This document shows positions 26,952-36,535 of a stretch of DNA of 64,000 nucleotides, in pieces. Position 1 is the first letter of the stretch; every line of letters starts with the position of its first letter. The notes beneath the pieces were generated by a model. It did no database searches, had not been told where the DNA came from, and saw only the letters and a program-made list of their open reading frames with translations. The position numbers and the translations under genes are program-made. The stretch comes from Methylophaga sp. (GTDB taxonomy: Bacteria > Pseudomonadota > Gammaproteobacteria > Nitrosococcales > Methylophagaceae), in contig NZ_JAUSCC010000122.1 of NCBI RefSeq assembly GCF_030651745.1, positions 1 to 64,000 on the forward strand, written 5' to 3'.

Positions 26952-27836
26952 ATGACATCGCTTACCCTTGAATCTGCTAACCAAACACTGGCCACCGCCG
27001 GGATTCGCCTACGTCTGTCTCAAAAAGGCCTGGCGGTCGTGAGTAAAGTCCCTTTATTTGCGAAAGCGTTGGAGTTTTGTACCAATAACGCCAAGGCGCG
27101 TGATGATGTGCTGAGTATCATCGGCCACTACAAAGAGCAGCCTGATTTAGTCTTTGTTGCTGACAAGCCGCAGGGTCAACCGATGCTCGATGCCGCCCCC
27201 GCACAAAATAATATGGATTCACCGCCACCAAGACAGCAACGGCCAGTGGCTCAGTCAAAACCCGTCCAGCAATCTACAGTCAATCAGCCAGCACCGGCCC
27301 GAACAGTGGCGCATCCCAATGCACCTGCAGCAGAACACCAAGAACCTGCTGGTGGTCAGCACCAAGTCGATACGGAAAAACGTAATTTTGTAGGCCATCA
27401 TGTCTATGGCAGACATTCAGCACTCTATTTTGCCTATGATGAAACCCGTGGCGGCGATGCCACTATTGCCGTTGATGGTGCGATGTCCGTGGCCACTCGC
27501 CAGTACAATTGGAATCAAAAATTACGCATTCAGATCACCCGTAGTGATTTACCCAGTGTTGCCGCTGTGATGTTTGGTTTATTACCAAAAGTTGAGCTTA
27601 CCAACTACGGTGCAGACAATACCAAGCGATTGATGATTGAAAATCAGGGCAAAAACTACTTTGTGAATATGTCTGCCAAAGACCATCATCAAATAGCCGT
27701 GCCTATCTCGGCCAGTGACGTTTATGAAATTCGTAGTCTGTTTCTGGCTCAACTGATGAAAAACAGACCAGAGATTGGCGTAGAAGGCATTCTCACTAAT
27801 CTAAAATGCCATGCAGTAATGCTCAAACAAGTTTAA
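26952..27836 (+). CDS. hypothetical plasmid protein (294 aa)
   Basis: An N-terminal helical domain (residues 1-75) and a beta-rich C-terminal domain (about 145-294, NFVGHHVYGRHSALYFAYDE onward) are joined by a Pro/Gln/Ala-rich linker of about 65 residues. No catalytic motif is seen. The linker layout resembles plasmid DNA-binding or replication accessory proteins. It has a strong promoter and GGAGG site, is the only plus-strand gene in this part of the backbone and lies about 1.3 kb from the iteron field. Function unknown. Confidence 0.65.
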   Translation: MTSLTLESANQTLATAGIRLRLSQKGLAVVSKVPLFAKALEFCTNNAKARDDVLSIIGHYKEQPDLVFVADKPQGQPMLDAAPAQNNMDSPPPRQQRPVAQSKPVQQSTVNQPAPARTVAHPNAPAAEHQEPAGGQHQVDTEKRNFVGHHVYGRHSALYFAYDETRGGDATIAVDGAMSVATRQYNWNQKLRIQITRSDLPSVAAVMFGLLPKVELTNYGADNTKRLMIENQGKNYFVNMSAKDHHQIAVPISASDVYEIRSLFLAQLMKNRPEIGVEGILTNLKCHAVMLKQV

Positions 27837-27840
27837 ACAA

Positions 27841-27873
27841 AAAAGCCACCTACTCAGTCTGTAGGTGGCTTCA
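27841..27873 (-). terminator. terminator between convergent genes
   Basis: AAGCCACCTAC (27843-27853) pairs with GTAGGTGGCTT (27861-27871); on the minus strand a TTTTTTGTTT tract follows. It ends the 27892-28851 transcript and probably also the 26952-27836 one. Confidence 0.8.
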
Positions 27874-27891
27874 CTTTCATGTTCAAATCAA

Positions 27892-28851
27892 TCATCCCAC
27901 TCTTTCAATCAGTGTCAATAACATATCTCTGCGACGCTCCGGGCTGGTCTCAATCTCTTCCATCCAACTCCCAAGCAGATACATAAACACATCTGACGCA
28001 CGCTCTGAAGAAGTGAACTCCGACATTAAGTACTCCGGGTTAAAGTTTCCACCCAGATCACCTACAGTCTTAACAGCTGATAAAGCGGCTTTGCGTAAAC
28101 GCTTCAGCTCATCACCTTTTCTGATTGCCCCGTTTTTAATGTATTTGGACAGAAATAAATGTGATCGCCAGACTTTTTCGACCTGATTGATTGAACTCAC
28201 AATCAGCGTTTCAAACATCATGTAGTTCAATGCCGTAAACATGGCCATCAGATATTCTTCTTCGGTGCAGATCTCAACCATTGCACTCGACAACATATAA
28301 TTTGGCATTTTTCGGGCGTAGGCCTGTAGCATTCTCTGCCAAAACTCAGCATCTTGAGTTTCGAAACGTCCTCTGTAGTATTCGTCACAAACACCCATAA
28401 GACCGTACTTAATTAGCTCAATTAGTGGAATATCATCTTTGATTTTGTTGGCAGCACTGCTCATCACAACAATGTTGTTCGGCTCATAACCGCGATCATT
28501 GTCCAGCCTATCCACAGACCAATCAGAGTCAGTTAAAGTTGATGATGTCAGCGAGATACCAGTGACGGGACACTTTCCATTGCAGTCATTAAGTGCGGCT
28601 TCTATGTCTTTCTCGGTTATTGAAACGACAATTTCTTTACGATATGCGCGCATACGAATGTAAAGCAGCTTTCTGGTATACATGGATTGCTTGTGCACCT
28701 TGCTAACATTCTGCGTTTGGGCAATTTTATACCCCTCCTCTACGCTTACATAGGTCATCATTTCAGAAATGGGTATATTAAAACGGTACATATCAAACCC
28801 AAGCTCTCGCCCTACGTCAGTTCGTATATCCTGTGCTATAGCTTGTCGCAT
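27892..28851 (-). CDS. HNH-like protein
   Basis: This 319-aa protein carries GKCPVTGISL followed by WSVDRLDNDRGYEPNNIVVMSSAANKIKDD (about residues 90-150). The spacing of Cys, D-R-L-D, N-N and N-x-x-K resembles HNH/endonuclease-VII-like plasmid and phage nucleases, but only one zinc-type Cys is present, so catalysis is uncertain. AGGAG precedes ATG 28851. The palindrome copy 2 lies 58 bp upstream, and the iteron field follows, so the gene may act in plasmid maintenance. Confidence 0.6.
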   Translation of the reverse strand: MRQAIAQDIRTDVGRELGFDMYRFNIPISEMMTYVSVEEGYKIAQTQNVSKVHKQSMYTRKLLYIRMRAYRKEIVVSITEKDIEAALNDCNGKCPVTGISLTSSTLTDSDWSVDRLDNDRGYEPNNIVVMSSAANKIKDDIPLIELIKYGLMGVCDEYYRGRFETQDAEFWQRMLQAYARKMPNYMLSSAMVEICTEEEYLMAMFTALNYMMFETLIVSSINQVEKVWRSHLFLSKYIKNGAIRKGDELKRLRKAALSAVKTVGDLGGNFNPEYLMSEFTSSERASDVFMYLLGSWMEEIETSPERRRDMLLTLIERVG

Positions 28852-28908
28852 ATATATCTCCTATTGTAAGGACTGAAACAATAGAGATTCAGGACAACGA
28901 AAACCATG

Positions 28909-28940
28909 AATAACCGGATATTGGTCCCTGCCGGTTATCG
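28909..28940 (-). repeat. 30-bp palindromic element, copy 2
   Basis: Same arms (AATAACCGG and GCCGGTTAT) and core (ATATTGGTC) as the element at 1961. It is 58 bp upstream of the HNH-like gene's start codon, in the same relative orientation as copy 1 to the DUF1173 gene. Confidence 0.7.
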
Positions 28941-29142
28941 AGTAGTAGAGTTAAGAGTGTTCATATTTTTGAACACTATTCTGTAAACTGGTTTAGAAGT
29001 ATTTATCATGTATCAATGATTAGGAAAATAATGTTACTCAGTTTTCTCTAATATTCTTACTTAAGGCTACATATGCTAAGGTTATATAAGACTATTACCA
29101 GTATCGAAATAACCAAATAAATCAGCATGTTGGGTAATTGTC

Positions 29143-30149
29143 TGACCCCAAAAATACGCATAAAATGCCATTCGACCCCGGTTTTACGTCTAGTTGCACT
29201 CTTCTGTCCCCAGAATTACGTGGATATGTCTTCCTTTTTAACCCCACCTTTACGTTCAGTTGTTGCGGTGGAGCATCTTTAGTATAGATACTATGCGATA
29301 TTTCATTTTAAAACAGTAGCTTGCGTATCAATAGTATTGTTTTAAAGGTTCTTTGATAAGAAGAATAGTCATAATAATCTTAAGTATTACATACAATGAA
29401 GAATATATAAGATTATTAGCAGGTAACATCTCTATAGGTATATCAGTAGCTTACGCGATCTAATAACCCCAATATTACGCCATTCTGACGGTTTAACCCC
29501 ACTATTACGTTATGGTTCATATTATCTGACCCCTATATTACGTGGATAAGTATCTCTATTTGTCCCCTACTTTACGAACTCGAACTTTATGGCCTTTAAC
29601 TGGAAGGAATCAAAATTAATCACGACTGGTCTCCTCTCTTTAGACTCGTTTTTTTCCATAAATACATGAACATATCGCATAAACAATGCAGGTGTATGGC
29701 GCACTTGATATAACCGGCAGCGACCAATATCCGGTTATTTATTTACTTTATTTCTCTTCTCACTATGATGGCCATTGTGTGTTGGTCAGCAATAATTAAC
29801 CCCGACTTTACGTTATGTAACGTATTGATGGTGTCAATTGGCTGCGTTTAACCCTAGATTTACGATTCGTGACGTAATTGTGGCGTCATTAGACCTTGTT
29901 TAACCCCTTTTATACGTTCTTAGGCGTATTTTTGGGGTCAAATAAGGTTGAGAATTGATCGTTTTGCAGGATTTGACGTAAATCTGGCGTCAATTCAGTT
30001 GTCAGAATGCTCAATAGCCCCTAGTGGTCGTAAAGCTGGGGTCAATTAGCTCTGCTTGGGCCTTCGTTAATGATGCGATTCGTAAATGTGGGGTCAGTCC
30101 GCATTGTTTTGACCCCAGATATACGCTAGCATCCGTATTAGCGGGGTCA
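29143..30149. repeat. iteron field, about 17 copies of TTGACCCC-N4-TTACG
   Basis: Copies start near 29143, 29172, 29204, 29239, 29463, 29493, 29527, 29561, 29798, 29848 and 29900 (plus), and 29923, 29975, 30028, 30080 and 30132 (inverted), with a plus copy at 30109. The consensus is TTGACCCC, a 4-nt variable part, then TTACG or TACG; some copies have AACCCC. Spacing is irregular (about 20-230 bp) and orientation flips near 29920. The stretch 28852-30196 has no gene and is AT-rich between copies. This is the pattern of an iteron-controlled origin or incompatibility region. Confidence 0.8.
29710..29739 (+). repeat. 30-bp palindromic element, copy 3 (inverted)
   Basis: The reverse complement reads as copies 1 and 2 (arms AATAACCGG and GCCGGTTAT). 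It lies inside the iteron field rather than ahead of a nearby start codon, so its role may differ from that of the other two. Confidence 0.7.
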
Positions 30150-30196
30150 AATAATCTTGTTTATATTGTGAATTAGGGAAAATTAATAGGTTAGTT

Positions 30197-30364
30197 ATGT
30201 CTGAGCATACTCAAGATACAGAAGATCAAGCAGAGTCCGCAGTAGACAAAGGTGCTGGTGACGGTCTGGTTGAATCATTGCCTGTTATTGAAGGTGTGCC
30301 AATTACACTTGACCAAAAAGAAGCTATGGAGCGTGGCGCCAGGCTTATCAATCGTAGCTTCAGT
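30197..30364 (+). pseudogene. 5' part of an unknown gene cut by the IS3 element
   Basis: ATG 30197 begins an acidic, helical product (MSEHTQDTEDQAES) that runs 56 codons to the IS left end at 30365; the rest of the gene is not found in the window. It sits directly after the iteron field in the position expected for a replication initiator or copy-number gene, but the visible 56 residues match no family I know. The other side of the IS is foreign DNA, so the 3' part was lost by deletion or moved. Confidence 0.6.
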
Positions 30365-30426
30365 GGGTTCTACCCCGATTTTGCGGACACTTCAAAGAAG
30401 CCTGATAATGGGCAAAAGGAGTGTTT

Positions 30427-30714
30427 ATGTCGAAGAGAAGAAAGTACAGTACTGAGTTCAAACATGGTGCTGTTGAACAAACCCGGCAGTCCGGTGTTAG
30501 CTGTGCCCAGATTGCACATGAACTGGGTATTGCCCCCAGTCTGCTGACTCGTTGGCGGCGTGAGGCTGATTCTGCTGGCCAGAAGGCCTTCAGTGGTACT
30601 GGCAGTCCTCGAGATGAAGAAGTTGCCCGCCTCAAACGCGAACTGGCCCGGGTGAAGAAGGAACGGGATTTTTTACGCGAAGCGGCAACGTTCTTTGCCA
30701 GGGAGTCGTCCTGA
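30427..30714 (+). CDS. IS3-family transposase OrfA
   Basis: A 95-aa protein (from ATG 30427) with a helix-turn-helix ([21 protein letters not shown]) and a leucine-zipper-like helix ([20 protein letters not shown]), as in IS3 OrfA. An upstream GTG (30421) is possible. A T6A run at 30669-30675 near its 3' end is a candidate -1 slippery site for making the OrfAB fusion. Confidence 0.9.
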   Translation: MSKRRKYSTEFKHGAVEQTRQSGVSCAQIAHELGIAPSLLTRWRREADSAGQKAFSGTGSPRDEEVARLKRELARVKKERDFLREAATFFARESS

Positions 30715-30758
30715 AATATCAGGCGATCCAACGTTGTCGCAGCGAATTTCCTGTACGT

Positions 30759-31583
30759 ATGATGTGCCGTTGTCTAAAGGTCTCCCCAAGTGGTTATTAC
30801 GATTGGGAAGCACGCTCACCGAGCGCCCGAGCAGTTGATAATAGGCGATTGCTGACGCGTATTCGTGAGATCCACCAGGATAGCGGCGGCATCATTGGTG
30901 TGCCGCGTATGCATGAAGATCTGACGATTGAAGGTCAGACAGCCAGTAAAAATCGTATTGCCCGTTTAATGGCGGCAGCCGGACTTCAGGGCTGGCCAAG
31001 AAAGAAGAAACGTGGTCAGAAAAAGCCACCGTTATTACCCCCGCCAGATGTTCGGAATGTGTTGGAACGAAACTTTACCGCACTCGAGCCCGATACCAAG
31101 TGGGTCACGGATATTACTGAGGTCAAAACCGGCGAAGGTAAGCTGTATTTGTGTGTTGTCATTGACCTGTTCAGCAAGCTCGTCATTGGCTGGTCAATGC
31201 ATCACCGGCAGGACCGTCAGATGGTGCTTCGTGCGGTGGAGATGGCTGTTTGGCAACGCCAGGGCGATGGGCCTGTTGTTTTGCACTCCGATCGTGGCAG
31301 TCAGTTTCGAAGCGGCGATTACCAGCGACTATTAAGCCAACATGGATTGGAATGCTCCATGAGTGCAGTTGGTCATTGTGGCGATAATGCCGCGTGTGAG
31401 GGATTTTTCGGGGTGCTCAAACGGGAACGTACAAACCGGATGCGTTACCCGACATTGGATTCAGCCAAAGCGGATTTATTTGACTATATTGAACGATTCC
31501 ATAATCCTCGCATGAGAAGACGAGTCGCAAGAAGCGATATGACGTTTTCAACCGTTTTTAAACCGTCCGTAGAAACGGGGTAG
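30759..31583 (+). CDS. IS3-family transposase OrfB (DDE)
   Basis: A 274-aa rve-type integrase domain with a DDE triad: [18 protein letters not shown] and, 35 residues further, CEGFFG. The frame is open upstream of ATG 30759 through 30711, so the full product is probably the -1 frameshift fusion with OrfA. The stop TAG lies within the right terminal repeat. It appears intact. Confidence 0.93.
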   Translation: MMCRCLKVSPSGYYDWEARSPSARAVDNRRLLTRIREIHQDSGGIIGVPRMHEDLTIEGQTASKNRIARLMAAAGLQGWPRKKKRGQKKPPLLPPPDVRNVLERNFTALEPDTKWVTDITEVKTGEGKLYLCVVIDLFSKLVIGWSMHHRQDRQMVLRAVEMAVWQRQGDGPVVLHSDRGSQFRSGDYQRLLSQHGLECSMSAVGHCGDNAACEGFFGVLKRERTNRMRYPTLDSAKADLFDYIERFHNPRMRRRVARSDMTFSTVFKPSVETG

Positions 31584-31588
31584 AACCC

Positions 31589-32029
31589 TATTCGGAGAAC
31601 CACACCGCGTCGATCCCTGCCGCCCTCCAGGCAGGATTCTTCGCGGGGAGCGCGGGCGATGGAAGGATTTCGGCGGCGACCCGTGCCGATTTTGCCGACG
31701 CCGCCGTGGCCGTGCTCGCCGGCGAAGGTCATGACGGCAAGATGTACGAGCTTGCCGGCGATGCGCCCTACACGCTGTCCGAGTTGGCGGCCGAGCTGTC
31801 CAGGCAGGTTGGCAGAGAGATTCCGTACAGGAACCTGCCGCCCGCCGAGTATGCCGCCCTGCTCCGAGAAGCGGGCATCTCGGATGCCTATGCCGAGGCC
31901 ATCGCCCAGTTCGACGTGGATGCCTCGACCGGCGCATTGTTCGATGACGGACGCGAGCTTTCCCGCCTGATCGGCCGTCCGACCACGCCGCTCGCGGACG
32001 CCGTGGCCGAGGCGCTTGCGAATGGCTGA
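31589..32029 (+). pseudogene. truncated NmrA-type NAD(P)H:quinone oxidoreductase
   Basis: The frame starts at the IS3 border without a start codon and reads YSENHTASIPAALQAG, then MYELAGDAPYTLSELA and FDDGRELSRLIGRPTTPLADAV, which is the C-terminal half of a QorB-like SDR/NmrA oxidoreductase. The N-terminal Rossmann half, with the NADPH-binding loop, is missing. GC content and codon use match the cargo, so the cargo's left end was lost when the IS arrived or recombined. Confidence 0.8.
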
Positions 32030-32084
32030 TGAAGAACACGTCGCTGGCAACCACGGTGGCGACGCCGAAGAAGGGAAAAGCCCC

Positions 32085-32690
32085 ATGAGTCCTGCCGATC
32101 CCAAAGCCGCCATCCTGCGCTACAACACGCTGGCGATCCTGTTCCACTGGACGACGGTGGCGCTGTTTCTTGCCACGTACATCGCTGTCTACTACCGCAT
32201 CTGGTTCACCGAGCGCGGCGAACCGACCAACCTCGTGGCCATGCGCATCCACACCATCACCGGCGTGGCGATCGGACTGATCGTGATCCTGCGGCTGATC
32301 TGGCGCAGGGTCGCGCCGCCGCCCGGGTTTCCGCACGGGCAGCGGGTCGAACACCTTGCCGCCACGGCGATGCACTGGGTGCTCTATTTCTTCATGATCG
32401 TCATGCCGATCACCGGCTACCTGGGCCTGCGCGCGCCGCTGGGCTGGATCGATATCCCGAAGTTCGACGACACCGCGCTCTATGCCTGGCTGGTGACCGA
32501 GCGCCTCGGGCTGACCTGGGAACAATGGGAAGCGCCCATCGACTGGTTCCACCAGACTGCAGGCGCCTTCGTCATATGGGCGCTGATTCTCATCCACGCC
32601 GCAGCCGCGCTCTATCACCACTATGTCAGGAAGGACGGCGTTCTCGTGAGGATGGTTCCGAACCTGCGGACGCGTCGCCCGGGCAAATAG
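32085..32690 (+). CDS. cytochrome b561
   Basis: A 201-aa membrane protein from ATG 32085. Four transmembrane helices carry the haem-ligand histidines in LFHWTTVALFLAT, MRIHTITGVAIG, MHWVLYFFMIVMPITGYLG and FHQTAGAFVIWALILIHAAAALYHHYV. It shuttles electrons, typically from quinol, across the inner membrane. The frame extends upstream to 32016 but the ATG at 32085 gives the better start. It lies 55 bp after the oxidoreductase remnant and points toward the opposing lipase operon. Confidence 0.9.
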   Translation: MSPADPKAAILRYNTLAILFHWTTVALFLATYIAVYYRIWFTERGEPTNLVAMRIHTITGVAIGLIVILRLIWRRVAPPPGFPHGQRVEHLAATAMHWVLYFFMIVMPITGYLGLRAPLGWIDIPKFDDTALYAWLVTERLGLTWEQWEAPIDWFHQTAGAFVIWALILIHAAAALYHHYVRKDGVLVRMVPNLRTRRPGK

Positions 32691-32740
32691 TCAGGCGGGG
32701 CTCTTCAGCGGATGGCAGCTGTCCATCACTGCGTGGCGCG

Positions 32741-34672
32741 CTAGCGCTCTTCCCGCAGAGCCATGTCCTCTCCCAGAATGCGTTGAATCTCCAGTATCGC
32801 GGCCGCGTTTTGCTGCACGCTATGACCTGAAATGATGACTTTTTCGGACTGCGCCCCGGGAAGATGAGCGCTGCGGTAAGGCACGAGACCATCATCGGAA
32901 TCAACGAGGGCCACATCGGGATTAGCTTGGGCCACGATCGAGTGATAACGCACCTGGGTAGAGATGGGAAAGCCCGCAGCCGCGCGCAAGAAAGGATCGT
33001 TCTCGTCGAGGTTGTCGACGCTATTGGGGATATACCCCAGGCTTTGGTGGCTACTGGCCGCCGCATTGGGCACCAGTGTGTGGGCAAGTTCTTCGAGCAC
33101 CGTAACGGGAAAGTGAATGAATCCCGCCATCCAGCGCCCGAGGCACCCACCCGCGACTGATGTGCCCCGGTGCGGTGCTGCGATGAAGATGGCACGGCTG
33201 ACATGCGGGAAGGGCTCGAAACTCAACATCGGAGCTATGCGTTCTATCTGCTTCAGTGTTAGCCGTCCGCGGTCTCTGGCCAGCTGCACCAGCGACTGGT
33301 CGGTTGACGATACCATCAAACGCGCAATGACACCGCCCATGCTATGCCCTACCAGTACGAGGTCGGACGAGGCAGGTGACTGGCCGGAAGGATCGAAATG
33401 CGCCAGCGTATCCTTTAGCGTTCTGCGAATCATTGCGTGGTTCAATGCGATCGGCATATTGGTCGGGTAGTAGACCTGCCAGAGCTGGTAGTGCTGGCGC
33501 AGCAACTCATCTCCCAGGATTTCGTTGGCGAGTTCCACCCAGGCTTCCGGGCTGCTGGCCAGTCCGTGGAGCATGACGATGACACGTCTGTTCGGATCAT
33601 AGGGCTGCATCAGGTAGACGTGAGGGCGGTCAATGCCACCTTCACGTCCAAGCAGGCTGCGGAGCGACTGCCGTTTGAATTTGGCACGAGCCAACCATAC
33701 GCCGTAACCGGCGGTGAAATTAGCCGCCAGGGGTACGCGCTGACCGCGCATCATGATGGCCGACTCCACATAGGGGTCATGCACCGTCAAACGGACCGTA
33801 CGGGTTTGCAACACGCTGTCCAGGTCGTCTCCATCCGGGTGCAACAGAACCGTCATGGACGGCGCGGGCATCTCGCTCCAGGGTAGAGGCTGCTGATTGC
33901 GTTTGACAGCTGGACGGCCATCCCGAGTGGCGGCAGTAGTCAAGGGTTCGTCCGGCATGACTGCCACCAACTCGGCTCCAAAACCGTCGCGGCGGTAGAG
34001 GCTGCGCAGTCCGCGGAAAGACAACGACGAGGCTGGCAAAAGTTCGGCTGGCACCGCCGTACTGCCCGGCAAACGCGCGCTGCGCATATCCACGTGCAAT
34101 TCCCAACCTGCGATGTTTCGTTGGGGCTGCGGTGGCAACTGCGTAGCCGTTTGTTGCCCAAATTCAAACATCGCGGTGGCGGCACGTTCGACAGCATAGT
34201 TATACCAGTCCCGTACTTGTGTCTGGCGATCCTCGAAGGCTCGCTCTCCTGGGGTATGGTCGCCGAGAAAGAGGTAGGCATAGGCGTAACGGATGGTTTC
34301 AAACCAGGCGGCTTGCTGCTCGGATCCGGGCTTCATGGCTTGCGCCTGCGCCAGCCACAGTTCGGACAGCGCAGCCAAGCGTCGATCCGTGGCCACCCCC
34401 TTCACCTCGACTAGGGCTTCAACGCAATTCGCTGAGACTGGTTTTGCACAAGCTTGCGCATCTAGGGCCGCCACCCTGATGGTCTGGGTCGTCGCATCGC
34501 TGAGCTTGCCGCGTGTCAGGATGTCGCTGCGCTTGAGTTCGATGGCCTCCTCGGCCGTCAGCGTATGAATTTGCACCACTGGGCCGAATTCGCTCAGAAT
34601 CGAACAGCCTCCCAGCAACAGCGGGGCTATGGCCATCCATGCCACAAGGAAGCAGGGCCGCAGGAACCTCAT
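32741..34672 (-). CDS. alpha/beta-hydrolase lipoprotein (lipase-like)
   Basis: This 643-aa protein starts with a lipoprotein signal peptide (LLLGGC, lipobox). The C-terminal half is an alpha/beta hydrolase: an oxyanion VIVMLHGLASSP, then the nucleophile elbow GHSMGG and a late SGHSVQQNA His. The N-terminal half (about 300 aa) has no recognised domain. It is probably a periplasm-facing esterase or lipase. Its ATG overlaps the DUF4105 gene stop by 4 bp, so it is the last gene of the TetR-DUF4105-lipase operon. Confidence 0.85.
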   Translation of the reverse strand: MRFLRPCFLVAWMAIAPLLLGGCSILSEFGPVVQIHTLTAEEAIELKRSDILTRGKLSDATTQTIRVAALDAQACAKPVSANCVEALVEVKGVATDRRLAALSELWLAQAQAMKPGSEQQAAWFETIRYAYAYLFLGDHTPGERAFEDRQTQVRDWYNYAVERAATAMFEFGQQTATQLPPQPQRNIAGWELHVDMRSARLPGSTAVPAELLPASSLSFRGLRSLYRRDGFGAELVAVMPDEPLTTAATRDGRPAVKRNQQPLPWSEMPAPSMTVLLHPDGDDLDSVLQTRTVRLTVHDPYVESAIMMRGQRVPLAANFTAGYGVWLARAKFKRQSLRSLLGREGGIDRPHVYLMQPYDPNRRVIVMLHGLASSPEAWVELANEILGDELLRQHYQLWQVYYPTNMPIALNHAMIRRTLKDTLAHFDPSGQSPASSDLVLVGHSMGGVIARLMVSSTDQSLVQLARDRGRLTLKQIERIAPMLSFEPFPHVSRAIFIAAPHRGTSVAGGCLGRWMAGFIHFPVTVLEELAHTLVPNAAASSHQSLGYIPNSVDNLDENDPFLRAAAGFPISTQVRYHSIVAQANPDVALVDSDDGLVPYRSAHLPGAQSEKVIISGHSVQQNAAAILEIQRILGEDMALREER

Positions 34673-35712
34673 GGATACACCTCGTTGGCCGGCACGCCAG
34701 GCACACCCTGCCGAATTGAAGTCGAGAAATTGGCCGCCGATGTGTCGGAAGCAAGGGCGCGTTCGTTGATGTACCCCAGTGCCTGCAGTTCTGCGTAGCT
34801 ATAATCAGGTACCAATCCGTGCAGGTCGTAGACGTATTCCGCAAAGTATCCCGACAGCATCAAGCGATAGTCTACCGGCAACGCTGGCGATATGAGCCGA
34901 GCTAGCTCGAACACGATGGTCGTGCAGTTACTGGTCAAGGTGTTGTAAAAGCGGGGAGACCGCCGCAGTTCATTGGCCACATCCACATACTCCAGAAACA
35001 ATGCGCGGACTTTCACCTGACTCATCTGCAACCGATAGAGATACACCTGCTCGCCTCGCGCATTGCTGCGTGTACGCACAATGTCACCCTCATCGGCGGC
35101 TACCAGGATCTGCTCGAACTGACGGAAGAATCCACCGACTGCGGAGAAGGACTCGTGGCGCTCCTTGCGTATTTCCAGTGAGAACACTACCTGCTCACCA
35201 TCATCGAAGCCGAACGACACCAGTGCGTGAGCGATATGCGGCCCCATCCAGTAAGAAAGTAGCAAGTCGGCGCTACGCAGGCGGGCCAGATCGTACGTGC
35301 GGCTCTCCCAACGAGGCGTGTAGTCGGTTTCACTGCGCCATTCGAAGTTGCGTACATTTTTCAGTTGAACATAGTCGCCGTCGACCCTGGCCTCCAGCAA
35401 TTGGGTGACATCGTCAGCCCATAGACGGTGGTGCGAGGGCTTAAGAGTGTTCCACCACACCGCCAGGAGAGCTACGGCACTTGCGAACGCCATTGCCGTG
35501 AGATTGCGTGACTTCCGGCTGGGCAGGCCCGTCGACGCCACCACCATCGATAACCCGGCTGCCGCCCAGAGCACAAGGGTGATCATGCGGAAAGCCGGCT
35601 GCAGCATCTGATGCCATAGAGCCAGTAACCCCCACGCAGTCAGCATCAGCACCGCAAAGCCGGTCACCAATCGCATAAGGGGGCATCTGGTCTTTTGCCT
35701 TTCCCTGCTCAT
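34669..35712 (-). CDS. DUF4105 membrane protein
   Basis: This 347-aa protein has three N-terminal hydrophobic segments (residues about 13-95). A periplasmic DUF4105-type domain follows, with SYWMGPHIAHALVSFGF, the conserved Cys in YNTLTSNCTTIVFELAR and a basic tail. DUF4105 is thought to be a cell-envelope hydrolase-like domain, but its activity is not settled. The gene overlaps tetR and the lipase gene by 4 bp on each side, indicating a co-translated operon. Confidence 0.85.
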   Translation of the reverse strand: MSRERQKTRCPLMRLVTGFAVLMLTAWGLLALWHQMLQPAFRMITLVLWAAAGLSMVVASTGLPSRKSRNLTAMAFASAVALLAVWWNTLKPSHHRLWADDVTQLLEARVDGDYVQLKNVRNFEWRSETDYTPRWESRTYDLARLRSADLLLSYWMGPHIAHALVSFGFDDGEQVVFSLEIRKERHESFSAVGGFFRQFEQILVAADEGDIVRTRSNARGEQVYLYRLQMSQVKVRALFLEYVDVANELRRSPRFYNTLTSNCTTIVFELARLISPALPVDYRLMLSGYFAEYVYDLHGLVPDYSYAELQALGYINERALASDTSAANFSTSIRQGVPGVPANEVYP

Positions 35713-36347
35713 CTAGGTTGCAAAAGCTCAAACAGCAGTTGCCGATGCGCATCCCGTGTTTGCGTGAGCGATATGGAAGGGGTGCCACTGGATATCATTA
35801 AGGAGTTCAGCCACAGCAGTGCGGGAGCGAGTGCGAGTGGGAAAAAGTGCTCGGTCAAGACGCTTGGGCGAATGACTCCAAGCTCTATGTAACGTTGGAT
35901 AATAAGCTGTGCCCGCTCCCGTAATCCGCACGCAACCTCCTCATGCCAACTCCTTACCAAGTCTGGCGTTCTGGAACTTTCGGCCAGAAGCAACCGGTAG
36001 ATCGACATCGTGGCAGGGGAGCTAAAAGTCGCATACAGGCGATCTAGGTAGACTTCTACCAGTTCTGGCAACGTCAGAACTTCATCCGGGAGCCAGCCCT
36101 GGAAATCGCAAATCTGCTTTGTCGTACGTTCGAGCATGGCGTGAAAAATTTCTTCCTTACTGTTGAAGTGGGCGTAGATGCCTGCCTTGGACAATCCCGC
36201 ACATTCCGCCAGACGCTCCATCGACACGGCGTTGTATGTCCGATCCGCAAACTCGATCAGGGCCGCGTCCAGTATTTCCCCTTTCCTGGCCGCAGAGGAT
36301 AGGTAGCGGCGCTTTTCTGGTACGTCATTATTTTTCTTGGTTGGCAT
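35709..36347 (-). CDS. TetR-family transcriptional regulator
   Basis: A 212-aa protein with an N-terminal TetR helix-turn-helix (LIEFADRTYNAVSMERLAECAGLSKAGIYAHFNSKEEIF) and a helical ligand-binding C-terminus. It is transcribed divergently from the efflux genes, with about 480 bp between. A palindrome at 36511-36535 in that gap is its likely operator, so it probably represses itself, the lipase operon and the efflux set. Confidence 0.92.
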   Translation of the reverse strand: MPTKKNNDVPEKRRYLSSAARKGEILDAALIEFADRTYNAVSMERLAECAGLSKAGIYAHFNSKEEIFHAMLERTTKQICDFQGWLPDEVLTLPELVEVYLDRLYATFSSPATMSIYRLLLAESSRTPDLVRSWHEEVACGLRERAQLIIQRYIELGVIRPSVLTEHFFPLALAPALLWLNSLMISSGTPSISLTQTRDAHRQLLFELLQPR

Positions 36348-36510
36348 TCAAAAGTTCCCTGTTCAGAAATCTGTTGGATTGTGCCATGGGCTGGTCACCG
36401 GTTCCACCATGAAAGCCTGATCAGCCCAGGCTAATCAATTCCAACTTACGGGTATGTAGCGCCTGGCGAACTGCTAGTTGCGTTTATGGGATTGTACCGT
36501 GTAAAATAAA

Positions 36511-36535
36511 AAACAACCACCCGGTCGTTTGTTTT
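36511..36535. promoter_or_regulatory. candidate TetR operator
   Basis: The near-palindrome AACCACCCGGTCGTT with AAAC/GTTT arms resembles TetR-family operators with an ACCCGGT centre. It lies 164 bp upstream of tetR, near a plausible -10 (TAAAAT, 36502). The rest of 36348-36826 holds no gene. Confidence 0.5.

Larger units (their letters stand above)
30365..31588 (+). mobile_element. IS3-family insertion sequence
   Basis: 1224 bp bounded by inverted ends GGGTTCTACCCCG-TT-T-CGGAC. The left copy starts at 30365 and the right copy ends at 31588. It holds orfA and orfB. The flanks (AGT left, TAT right) are not duplicated, so the present borders arose by adjacent deletion or recombination rather than by simple insertion. 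Confidence 0.88.

Noticed and set aside
28505..28520. DnaA box (CTATCCACA)
   Set aside because: It is inside the HNH-like gene and has a mismatch.
29143..30149. Possible CRISPR array
   Set aside because: Repeats are short, vary in sequence, change orientation and have uneven spacing; these are iterons.
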